Source of the DNA: CALKJU01 sp046349355
GTDB lineage: Bacteria; Pseudomonadota; Alphaproteobacteria; Geminicoccales; Geminicoccaceae
DNA length: 64,000 nt
NCBI GenBank assembly: GCA_046349355.1
Contig: JAXMCM010000014.1
Coordinates: forward strand, 310,001 to 374,000
Direction: 5' to 3'
Made by a program: the position numbers and the translations under genes. Below the pieces are notes generated by a model that did not search any database, had not been told where the DNA came from, and saw only the letters and a program-made list of their open reading frames with translations. Below, in pieces: positions 56,146 through 63,595 of this stretch. The first letter of the stretch is position 1, and every line of letters starts with the position of its first letter.

Positions 56146-57648
56146 ATGCAGACGACGCCATCGGCCGAGGACTTCGCCAGCGTCTATGCCGCCGGCAAGG
56201 CGCAGGTCGTGGCGACGACGCTGCTGGCCGACCTCGAGACGCCGGTCTCGGCGATGCTCAAGCTCGCCGAGGGACGGCCCTACAGCTTCCTCCTGGAGAG
56301 CGTCGAAGGCGGTGCCGTCCGCGGCCGCTACTCGATCATCGGGCTGAAGCCCGACCTCGTCTGGCGCTGCCGCGGCAACCGGGCCGAGATCAACCGGCGC
56401 GCCCGTGCCGATCGCGATGCCTTCGTGCCCGAGGCCCTGCCGTCGCTGGACAGCCTGCGCGCGCTCATCCGCGAGTGCCGGATCGAGCTGCCCGCCGACC
56501 TGCCGCCGATGGCGGCCGGCCTGTTCGGCCAGCTCGGCTACGACATGGTCCGCCTGATGGAGCGGCTGCCGTCGCACACGGTCGACCGGCTCGACCTGCC
56601 GGACGCCGTCTTCCTGCGCCCCACCCTCGTCGCGATTTTCGACAACATCCTCGACCGGATCACTGTCGTCACGCCGGTCTGGCCGGACCCGCAGCTGTCG
56701 GCGGAACGTGCCTACGCGCTGGCCTGCGAGCGCCTTGCCGACGCGGTCGACGAGTTCGACCGCGGCGTCGGCCATGGCGCCCGGCGCAGCAGCAGCCCGC
56801 CGCCGACGCCGGTCAGCAACATGACCCGCGAGCAGTTCCACGCGATGGTCGAGAAGTCGAAGGAGTACATCCGCGCCGGCGACATCTTCCAGGTGGTGCC
56901 CGGCCAGCGCTTCGCCGTCCCGTTCGAGCTGCCGCCCTTCGCGCTCTACCGGGCGCTGCGCCGGCTGAATCCGTCGCCCTTCCTGTTCTTCCTCGATCTC
57001 GACGGCTACGCGCTCGTCGGCTCCAGCCCCGAGATCCTCGTCCGGCTGCGCGACGGCAAGATCACCATCCGCCCGCTCGCCGGCACGCGCCCGCGGGGCA
57101 GCGACCGCGCCACGGACGAGGCGCTGGCCCGCGAGCTCCTTGCCGATCCGAAGGAGCTGGCCGAGCACCTGATGCTGCTCGACCTCGGCCGCAACGACGT
57201 CGGCCGGGTGGCCGAGATCGGCTCGGTCACCGTCACCGAGAAGATGACCATCGAGCGCTACAGCCACGTGATGCACATCGTCTCGAACGTCGAGGGTCGC
57301 ATCCGTCCGGAATTCGATGCGCTGGACGCCCTGATCGCCGGCTTCCCCGCCGGGACGGTCAGCGGAGCGCCGAAGGTGCGGGCGATGGAGATCATCGACG
57401 AGCTCGAGCCGGAGCGCCGCGGGTTCTACGGCGGGGCGGTCGGCTATTTCGGTTGCGACGGCTCGCTCGATACCTGCATCGCGCTGCGTACCGCCCTCGT
57501 GAAGGACGGCACCATGTACGTCCAGGCGGGCGGCGGCGTGGTCTACGACAGCGACCCCGAGGCCGAGTTCCAGGAGAGCTGCAACAAGGCCCGGGCCCTG
57601 ATCCGCGCGGCCGAGGAAGCGGTGCGCTTCGCCAGCGCACGGCGCTAG
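56146..57648 (+). CDS. trpE: Anthranilate synthase component I
   Basis: A 500-residue chorismate-binding enzyme, the first committed step of tryptophan synthesis. The N-terminal feedback region has the LLES motif (YSFLLESVEGG), and the catalytic part has QVVPGQRFAVPF, PLAGTRPRGSD, MLLDLGRNDVGRV and GTVSGAPKVRAMEIIDELEP. It pairs with TrpG, which is encoded 1.7 kb downstream beyond an opposed deacetylase gene. The stop faces the deacetylase stop 4 bases away. Confidence 0.97.
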   Translation: MQTTPSAEDFASVYAAGKAQVVATTLLADLETPVSAMLKLAEGRPYSFLLESVEGGAVRGRYSIIGLKPDLVWRCRGNRAEINRRARADRDAFVPEALPSLDSLRALIRECRIELPADLPPMAAGLFGQLGYDMVRLMERLPSHTVDRLDLPDAVFLRPTLVAIFDNILDRITVVTPVWPDPQLSAERAYALACERLADAVDEFDRGVGHGARRSSSPPPTPVSNMTREQFHAMVEKSKEYIRAGDIFQVVPGQRFAVPFELPPFALYRALRRLNPSPFLFFLDLDGYALVGSSPEILVRLRDGKITIRPLAGTRPRGSDRATDEALARELLADPKELAEHLMLLDLGRNDVGRVAEIGSVTVTEKMTIERYSHVMHIVSNVEGRIRPEFDALDALIAGFPAGTVSGAPKVRAMEIIDELEPERRGFYGGAVGYFGCDGSLDTCIALRTALVKDGTMYVQAGGGVVYDSDPEAEFQESCNKARALIRAAEEAVRFASARR

Positions 57649-57652
57649 GCGG

Positions 57653-59143
57653 TCAGGGCGCCGTCGCCTTCGCGGCAACGCGCGTCAGCTCGGACGGACA
57701 GCCCGGGCGTGGCGCCTTGGTGCAGGTGCGGTCGGCGATGATCCGGCTGACCCCGACGAAGCGGAACCCTCGGGCCTTCGCCGCCGGAATCCAGGACTCG
57801 AGGACCTCCAGCGTCGCCGGCAGCGGGTGGCCGATGGCGACGACGCTGCCATTCGTGCGGGCCTGACGCTCGACCTCGGCGAGCTGCCGTCTGACGAAGG
57901 CGGAACCCGGGAAGTGGTCGAGAAACACGTCGCGTCCGACATGCGCGATGCCGGCCTTCTCGGCGGCCCCGTCGGCGACCGAGCGCGGGCTGGTCCGGCT
58001 GTCGACGAAGGCGAGGTCGTGCTCGCGGAGCACGTCCATCACCGTCGCCATCGCCTCCGGCTCGGCCGTCAGCCGGCTGCCCATGTGGTTGTTCATGCCG
58101 ATCGCACCGCTGACGCGGCCGATCGCCCAGGTGAGCCGCTGGCGCAGGGTCGCGGCGTCCATCCCGTCGAGCAGGGCGTTGGGGCCAGGATCCTCGCGGC
58201 CGATCGGCTGCATCGGCATGTGCAGGAAGATGTCGTGGCCGCGGCTGCGGGCCTGTGCGGTCAGCGCGTCCAGGTCGTCGGCATAGGGCAGGAACGCCAT
58301 CGTCAGCGGGCCGGGCAGCGCCAGCGCCCGGCGCGACCACGCCGGCGCCGGCCCGACATCGTCGATGATCAGCGCGATCGTCCCGCTGCCCGGCCGCATG
58401 GCGGGCGGCTCGTCCGGCGGCAGCCGGGGCCGCGGACCGGGCGGCGTCACCACCGGCGCGGCGTGCGCATCCATCTCGATCCGCGGCTCGGGGGCGACGA
58501 GGGCGAGCTCCTGGCCGGTCTCGCCGGCAGCGACGGGATCCGCCGCTTCCTCGGCCGGGATCTCCGTCGGCCCCTCGGGGACCGGCGCCTGCTCGACCAT
58601 CTCGACGGGTCGCGGCAGCGGAACGGCCGCCGGCGGCTCTTCATCGGCGAGCTGCCGGGCCACCTCGACCGGCGCGGTGACAGGCTCAGGCAGCGGCGCG
58701 GGTTCCGCCTGTGGCGGAGCGGACGGTACGGCCTCGGTCACCGCCTCGGGCGGCGGTGCCGGCGTTGGGCTCGCGACGGTGGGCGCCGCTTCGGGCGCCT
58801 GCAAGATCCGGGCAGGCGCTGCGGGCGGCAGAGCGGGCGTCTCGATCTTCGGGACCGCGACCGCTGGCGCCGGTGGAACCTCGACCGCGGGCTTCCGCGT
58901 CGGCTCGTCCGACGGCTCCGGTGCCTTCAGGACGAGGCGATCCCCGTACTCCGGCAGCACCGCCGGCGTGGCTGGCGGAGCCTCCGCCGACTCGACGGCG
59001 GTTTTGGGCGGGCCGCCGGACCGGACGAACAGCGGGGCCAGGGCAATGGCGCAGACGGCCAGAAGGATGAGCCGCCGGCGCAGTCGCCGGCGGCGTGCGT
59101 TCACAGGATGCCGCGGCCGGTAGGGGTCCCTTCCTTCCAGCAT
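57653..59143 (-). CDS. Divergent polysaccharide deacetylase family protein
   Basis: A 496-residue protein: basic N-terminus, one transmembrane helix (RRRLILLAVCAIALAPLFV), about 220 residues of Pro/Ala/Glu-rich spacer, then the divergent polysaccharide deacetylase domain from about residue 248 (GTIALIIDDVGPAPAWSRRA, FLPYADDLDALTAQ, LHMPMQPIG, NNHMGSRL). It probably acts in the periplasm on an envelope glycan. ATG 59143 is preferred over TTG 59155. It lies between trpE and trpG on the opposite strand, an unusual place for this family, which I usually associate with ctpA/envC-type neighbours. Confidence 0.87.
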   Translation of the reverse strand: MLEGRDPYRPRHPVNARRRRLRRRLILLAVCAIALAPLFVRSGGPPKTAVESAEAPPATPAVLPEYGDRLVLKAPEPSDEPTRKPAVEVPPAPAVAVPKIETPALPPAAPARILQAPEAAPTVASPTPAPPPEAVTEAVPSAPPQAEPAPLPEPVTAPVEVARQLADEEPPAAVPLPRPVEMVEQAPVPEGPTEIPAEEAADPVAAGETGQELALVAPEPRIEMDAHAAPVVTPPGPRPRLPPDEPPAMRPGSGTIALIIDDVGPAPAWSRRALALPGPLTMAFLPYADDLDALTAQARSRGHDIFLHMPMQPIGREDPGPNALLDGMDAATLRQRLTWAIGRVSGAIGMNNHMGSRLTAEPEAMATVMDVLREHDLAFVDSRTSPRSVADGAAEKAGIAHVGRDVFLDHFPGSAFVRRQLAEVERQARTNGSVVAIGHPLPATLEVLESWIPAAKARGFRFVGVSRIIADRTCTKAPRPGCPSELTRVAAKATAP

Positions 59144-59344
59144 GCGACGTACCAAGGTGCGCGCCTTCGTCGGCAGCCTACGTCTCCCTCACCACGGGCA
59201 GCGGGTCCTATCATGGATTTTGTGCAGTGCAGTGTGAAGCGCGTCACAGGCGTGGACGTCGCGGATCGCCTTGACGTGACATCTGCGCACGGGTTTCCTG
59301 CGCGCCGCCGCAAGGGCCTGCTGCCCGAGGGGGCACGGTGCATC

Positions 59345-59929
59345 ATGCTGCTGCTGATCGATAACTACGACAGCTTCACCTACAACCTGTATCACTACCT
59401 GGGTGAGCTCGGGGCCCGGGTCGAGGTACGGCGCAACGACGCCCTGAGTGTCGACGAGGCGCTGGGCCTCGAGCCTGAAGGCATCGTGGTGTCGCCCGGT
59501 CCCTGCGATCCGGACAGGGCCGGTATCTCGCTGGCCCTCATCGAGCGCGCCGCCACGCGCTGCCCGGTTCTCGGTGTCTGCCTCGGCCACCAGGCGATCT
59601 CCCAGGCATTCGGCGCAACCGTCGGTCGTGCGCGGCAGGTGATGCACGGCAAGCTGTCGTCGATAACGCATGACGGCACCGGCGTATTCCGCGGCCTTCC
59701 GTCGCCATTCCGTGCGACCCGCTATCATTCGCTGGTGGCGATGCCCGAGACCGTCCCTCCCGCATTGGTCGTCAATGCCAGGACCGAGGACGGAACGATC
59801 ATGGGAATCCGTCACCGCGAGCTGCCGGTGCACGGTGTCCAGTTCCATCCCGAGAGCATCGAGAGCGAGCACGGCCATCGCCTGCTGGCCAATTTCCTCG
59901 CCATGACCCGGACCGGAGGGCAGGCATGA
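59345..59929 (+). CDS. trpG: Anthranilate synthase component II (glutamine amidotransferase)
   Basis: A 194-residue class I amidotransferase. It starts MLLLIDNYDSFTYNLYHY, with the nucleophile Cys79 in VLGVCLGHQAI and the His-Glu pair in VQFHPESIESEHG. It supplies ammonia to TrpE and may also serve PabB in folate synthesis. The frame is open upstream to ATG 59213, but family alignment starts at 59345. It overlaps trpD by 4 bases. The 201-base gap upstream shows no Trp-rich leader peptide. Confidence 0.96.
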   Translation: MLLLIDNYDSFTYNLYHYLGELGARVEVRRNDALSVDEALGLEPEGIVVSPGPCDPDRAGISLALIERAATRCPVLGVCLGHQAISQAFGATVGRARQVMHGKLSSITHDGTGVFRGLPSPFRATRYHSLVAMPETVPPALVVNARTEDGTIMGIRHRELPVHGVQFHPESIESEHGHRLLANFLAMTRTGGQA

Positions 59930-60957
59930 CCGCCGAGCTGCAGCGCTTCAAGCAGCTGATCGGGCGGGCCGCCACCGGGTCGCCGCTGACCCTCGACGAA
60001 GCGCACGACGCCTTTGACCTGATGATGACCGGCAACGCGACGCCGGCACAGATGGCGGGCCTGCTGATTGCGCTGCGGGTTCGCGGCGAGACGCTCGACG
60101 AGATCACCGCCGGCGCCATGGCGCTGCGCGAGCGGATGACGCGCGTCAGCGCCCCAGCCGGCGCCATCGACACCTGCGGCACCGGTGGCGATTCGTCAGG
60201 CACCTACAACATCTCGACCGCAGCGGCGCTGGTCGTTGCCGGCTGCGGCGTGCCGGTCGCCAAGCACGGCAATCGCGGCCTGTCGTCGCGCTCCGGCTCG
60301 TCCGACGTCCTCCAGGCGCTGGGCGTCAACATCGACTGCGACATGGCGCTGACCGAGCAGGCGATCCGCGAGGCGGGTGTCGGCTTCATGATGGCACCGC
60401 GCCATCACGGGGCGATGCGCCACGTCGCCGGGCCGCGCGTCGAGCTCGGCACGCGGACAATCTTCAACCTGCTGGGCCCGCTCGCCAATCCGGCCGGGGT
60501 GAAACGCCAGCTGATGGGAGTCTTCGCGGCCGAATGGGTGGAGCCCCTGGCCAATGTGCTCGGCCGCCTCGGCAGCGAGCGGGCCTGGGTGGTGCACGGC
60601 CAGGGTCTGGACGAGCTGACAACCACCGGCCCCAGCCTCGTCGCCGAATGGGATGGCGCCCGCGTCCGCACCTTCGAGGTCACGCCGGAGGAAGCCGGCC
60701 TGCCGCGCGCCTCGCTGGCCGACCTCAAGGGTGGCGACGCCGAGCACAATGCCGAGGCCATCCGCGCCGTGCTGAGCGGGCTGAAGGGACCGTTCCGCGA
60801 CGCCGTCGTACTGAGCACGGCGGGCGCGCTGGTCGTCGCCGGGCGCGCCGCGAGCCTCGCCGAGGGGGCCAGGCATGCGCAGGCCTCGATCGACAGCGGC
60901 GCCGCCGCCACGGCGCTCGAGCGTCTGGTCAGGATCACCAACGAGAAGCCGGACTGA
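59926..60957 (+). CDS. trpD: Anthranilate phosphoribosyltransferase
   Basis: A 343-residue enzyme joining anthranilate to PRPP. It has the glycine-rich PRPP loop DTCGTGGDSSGTYNISTAA, the KHGNRGLSSRSGSSDVL motif, the FMMAPRHHGAM segment and NLLGPLANPA. ATG 59926 overlaps the trpG stop in ATGA, and its own stop shares one base with the trpC start (TGATG), so the trp genes here are translationally coupled. Confidence 0.97.
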   Translation: MTAELQRFKQLIGRAATGSPLTLDEAHDAFDLMMTGNATPAQMAGLLIALRVRGETLDEITAGAMALRERMTRVSAPAGAIDTCGTGGDSSGTYNISTAAALVVAGCGVPVAKHGNRGLSSRSGSSDVLQALGVNIDCDMALTEQAIREAGVGFMMAPRHHGAMRHVAGPRVELGTRTIFNLLGPLANPAGVKRQLMGVFAAEWVEPLANVLGRLGSERAWVVHGQGLDELTTTGPSLVAEWDGARVRTFEVTPEEAGLPRASLADLKGGDAEHNAEAIRAVLSGLKGPFRDAVVLSTAGALVVAGRAASLAEGARHAQASIDSGAAATALERLVRITNEKPD

Positions 60958-61757
60958 TGGCGGACGTCCTTGCCCGCATCGTCGAGGTGAAGCGCGAGCA
61001 CGTCGCGTCGTGCAAGGCGCGTACCTCCGGCGCCGAGCTCAGCGACCGGCTGGCCGTGGCGTCGCCCGTACGCGGCTTCGCGGCCGCGCTGCGCCAGGCC
61101 GCGGCGACGCGTCCCGCGCTGATCGCCGAGATCAAGAAGGCCTCGCCGAGCAAGGGCCTGATCCGCGCCGACTTCGACCCGCCGTCGTTGGCCGTCGCCT
61201 ATCGCGCGGGCGGCGCCGCCTGCCTGTCGGTGCTGACCGACGAGCCGTTCTTCCAGGGCGCCGACGGCTATCTCCAGGCCGCCCGCGCGGCTGTCCCGCT
61301 GCCGGTCCTGCGCAAGGACTTCACCATCGATCCCTACCAGGTGGTCGAGGCGCGGGTCCTGGGCGCGGACTGCATCCTGCTGATCATGGCCTGCCTCGAC
61401 GACATGCTGGCCCGCGACCTCGCCGCGCTCGCCCGCGATCTCGGCATGGACGTCCTCGTCGAGGTCCATGACGGCGAGGAGCTCGACCGCGCGCTCACGG
61501 TCGGCGGGACCCTGATCGGGATCAACAACCGCAACCTGAAGACCCTCAAGGTCGACCTCGCCACGACCGAGGCCCTGGCGCCGCGGGTCCCGGCGGACCA
61601 GCTGCTCGTCGCCGAGAGCGGCCTCGGCACGCTGGCCGACCTGCAGCGGATGCAGCGCGTCGGTGCGCGCGCCTTCCTCGTCGGCGAATCGCTGATGCGG
61701 CAGCCGGACGTGACCGGCGCCACCCGCGCGCTGCTCGGCCTGGACAAGGCGGCTTGA
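60957..61757 (+). CDS. trpC: Indole-3-glycerol phosphate synthase
   Basis: A 266-residue TIM-barrel enzyme. Motifs: IAEIKKASPSKGLIRADFDP, LSVLTDEPFFQG, PVLRKDFTIDPYQVVEARVLGAD split over the catalytic strand, IGINNRNLKTL and VAESGLGTLADLQRM. It closes the pyrrole ring of tryptophan synthesis. No TrpF domain is fused. It shares one base with trpD and four with moaC, so a tryptophan operon runs straight into molybdopterin genes. Confidence 0.97.
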   Translation: MADVLARIVEVKREHVASCKARTSGAELSDRLAVASPVRGFAAALRQAAATRPALIAEIKKASPSKGLIRADFDPPSLAVAYRAGGAACLSVLTDEPFFQGADGYLQAARAAVPLPVLRKDFTIDPYQVVEARVLGADCILLIMACLDDMLARDLAALARDLGMDVLVEVHDGEELDRALTVGGTLIGINNRNLKTLKVDLATTEALAPRVPADQLLVAESGLGTLADLQRMQRVGARAFLVGESLMRQPDVTGATRALLGLDKAA

Positions 61758-62233
61758 GCGGCCTCACCCACTTCGACGCGGCCGGCAACGCCGTCATGGT
61801 CGACGTCGGCGACAAGCCGGTCACGCGGCGAACGGCGACGGCCTCCGGTCGGGTCGTCGCCGCTGCGGAGACCATCCGGCTGATCGAGGCTCGCGGTTTC
61901 CGCAAGGGCGACGTGCTGGCCGTCGCCCAGCTGGCCGGGATCATGGGGGCGAAGCGCACCGCCGATCTGGTGCCCTTGTGCCACCCGCTGCCGTTGAGCG
62001 CCGTCGAGGTCGAGCTGCGGGCCGACGCCGACGCGTCGGCGATCGCCATCACCGCGACGTGCCGGACCACCGGCCAGACCGGTGTCGAGATGGAAGCGCT
62101 GACCGCCGTGTCGGTGGCAGCATTGACCGTCTACGACATGTGCAAGGCCATCGATCGGGGGATGCGGATCACCGACATCCGCCTCGTCCACAAGGATGGC
62201 GGCAGGTCTGGCGAGTTCCGGGCCGGCGCCTGA
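61754..62233 (+). CDS. moaC: Cyclic pyranopterin monophosphate synthase MoaC
   Basis: A 159-residue enzyme that makes cyclic pyranopterin phosphate in molybdenum cofactor synthesis. It starts at TTG 61754, inside the trpC stop (TTGA); the family N-terminus LTHFDAAGNAVMVDVGDK leaves no other credible start. PLCHPLPLSAVEVEL and GVEMEALTAVSVAALTVYD with DMCKA are diagnostic. Its stop shares one base with the moeA start. The rare start codon and overlaps point to translation by coupling. Confidence 0.95.
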   Translation: MSGLTHFDAAGNAVMVDVGDKPVTRRTATASGRVVAAAETIRLIEARGFRKGDVLAVAQLAGIMGAKRTADLVPLCHPLPLSAVEVELRADADASAIAITATCRTTGQTGVEMEALTAVSVAALTVYDMCKAIDRGMRITDIRLVHKDGGRSGEFRAGA

Positions 62234-63438
62234 TGATCCCCGTCGCCGAGGCGCAGGCCCGCGTCCTCGCCGCGTTCGCGCCGGGTCCGGTCGAATGGGT
62301 GATGCTGGACCGCGCGCTCGACAGGATCCTCGCGGAGCCCCTGTCCGCCCGCCACGACCAGCCACCGCAGGCGGTCTCGGCCATGGACGGCTATGCCGTC
62401 CGGTCCGCCGACACCGTGACCGGCCGCCCGCCCCTGCGCCTTGTCGGCGAGGCGCCGGCGGGCAAGCCGTGGGCCGGCAGCCTGGGCGCCGGCGACACGG
62501 TCGCGATCTACACGGGCTCGGTGATCCCGGACGGCGCCGATGCCGTGCTCATCAAGGAAAATGCGCGGCCCGAGGGGAATGCCGTCCATGCCCTCGAGCC
62601 GGTGACGGCCGGCCGGCACATCCGCGCCGCCGGCCAGGACTTCGCCCGCGGCTGGACCGGCCTGCAGCCCGGCACCTTGCTCGGGCCGCTGCAGCTGGGC
62701 CTGGCGGCCGCCATGGGGCATGGCTGGCTACCGGTCAGGCGCCGCCCGCGCGTCGGGCTGCTCGCCACCGGCGACGAGCTCCGGCGGCCCGGCGAGCCGC
62801 TCGCTCCGGGCCAGATCGTGAGCTCCAACACTACCACCGTCGGCGCGCTGGTGAAGCGGTGGGGCGGCGAGCCCGTGGACCTCGGCATCGTCCTCGACCA
62901 TCCGGATGCCCTGGCCGCGGCGCTGGACCAGGCCCGTGGCCTCGACCTGCTGGTGACGATCGGCGGGGCTTCCGTCGGCGCCTACGACCTGGTGCGCGCG
63001 GCACTCGACCGGCAGGGCATGCAGCTCGATTTCTGGCAGATCGCCATGCGCCCGGGAAAGCCGCTCGCCTTCGGCCGGCTCGGGTCCATTCCGGTGCTGG
63101 GCCTGCCGGGGAATCCGGTCTCCGCGGCCGTCTGTTCGATCCTGTTTCTTCGCGGCGCGCTCCGCCGTAGCCTAGCTCTCGATCCGGCCGTTCCGGCGGG
63201 CAAGGCGACACTTGCCGTACCGATGGAGGCGAACGATCGCCGGCAGGACTATGTCCGCGGACGCTTCGTCGACATCGCCGCCGGTGACCGGCGGATTGCC
63301 GTCGCGGCACGACAGGACAGCGCCATGCTGTCGGCCCTGGCGCTCGGCGATGTGCTCGTCGTCCGCCCGCCTTTCGCCGAGGCCGTTCCGGCCGGGGCCG
63401 AGGTTGAGGTCATCGCGCTTGCGGATGTCGTCTGTTGA
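62233..63438 (+). CDS. moeA: Molybdopterin molybdenumtransferase MoeA
   Basis: A 401-residue enzyme that inserts molybdate into adenylated molybdopterin. It has QAVSAMDGYAVRSAD, the VGEAPAGKP and IYTGSVIPDGADAVLIKE segments, GLLATGDELRRPGEPL, TIGGASVGAYDLV, MRPGKPLAFG and LGLPGNPVSA. ATG 62233 overlaps the moaC stop by one base. It ends 157 bases before lexA, a pairing conserved in alphaproteobacteria. Confidence 0.96.
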   Translation: MIPVAEAQARVLAAFAPGPVEWVMLDRALDRILAEPLSARHDQPPQAVSAMDGYAVRSADTVTGRPPLRLVGEAPAGKPWAGSLGAGDTVAIYTGSVIPDGADAVLIKENARPEGNAVHALEPVTAGRHIRAAGQDFARGWTGLQPGTLLGPLQLGLAAAMGHGWLPVRRRPRVGLLATGDELRRPGEPLAPGQIVSSNTTTVGALVKRWGGEPVDLGIVLDHPDALAAALDQARGLDLLVTIGGASVGAYDLVRAALDRQGMQLDFWQIAMRPGKPLAFGRLGSIPVLGLPGNPVSAAVCSILFLRGALRRSLALDPAVPAGKATLAVPMEANDRRQDYVRGRFVDIAAGDRRIAVAARQDSAMLSALALGDVLVVRPPFAEAVPAGAEVEVIALADVVC

Positions 63439-63449
63439 ATCAGGACGTT

Positions 63450-63465
63450 AACCGCTAAACCGCTA
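63450..63465. repeat. Two adjacent copies of an 8-base unit
   Basis: AACCGCTA is repeated back to back in the AT-rich 157-base gap between moeA and lexA, about 60 bases upstream of the lexA -35 box. It contains TTAACC at its edge, but not a full CtrA (TTAA-N7-TTAA) or DnaA site. Role unknown. Confidence 0.6.
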
Positions 63466-63524
63466 GAAACCATTACAAATCGATATAAACGACGATCAGG
63501 TTGCAGTTTTGTTTCTTTCGCGGC

Positions 63525-63553
63525 TTGACCCACAGCGCGAACCAAACTAGAAC
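63525..63553 (+). promoter_or_regulatory. lexA promoter
   Basis: TTGACC (63525-63530) and TAGAAC (63548-63553) are separated by exactly 17 bases, giving a good housekeeping-sigma promoter about 43 bases before the lexA start. The -10 box overlaps the second GAAC of the SOS operator. Confidence 0.75.
63539..63553 (+). promoter_or_regulatory. LexA operator (SOS box, GAAC-N7-GAAC)
   Basis: GAAC at 63539-63542 and GAAC at 63550-63553 are spaced by seven bases (CAAACTA). This is the direct-repeat SOS box known for alphaproteobacterial LexA, not the CTGT-N8-ACAG form of gammaproteobacteria. Lying across the -10 box, it lets LexA repress its own gene. Confidence 0.88.
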
Positions 63554-63595
63554 ATTTAACACGCCGTCCAGACAGCGCCCATCAGGGAGAGTTGC

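Noticed and set aside
53368..57678. A 1436-codon open frame on the minus strand
   Set aside because: Antisense shadow of ppiD and trpE; the real genes have strong motifs, whereas this translation has none.
53265..57866. A 1533-codon open frame on the plus strand
   Set aside because: It crosses tpiA, ppiD and trpE in a non-coding frame. At about 70% GC stop codons are rare, and the translation is Arg/Pro/Ala-rich low-complexity with no domain.
57653..59155. Mobile element carrying the deacetylase into the trp locus
   Set aside because: No transposase, inverted repeats or target duplications are visible at the edges, and base composition matches the surroundings.
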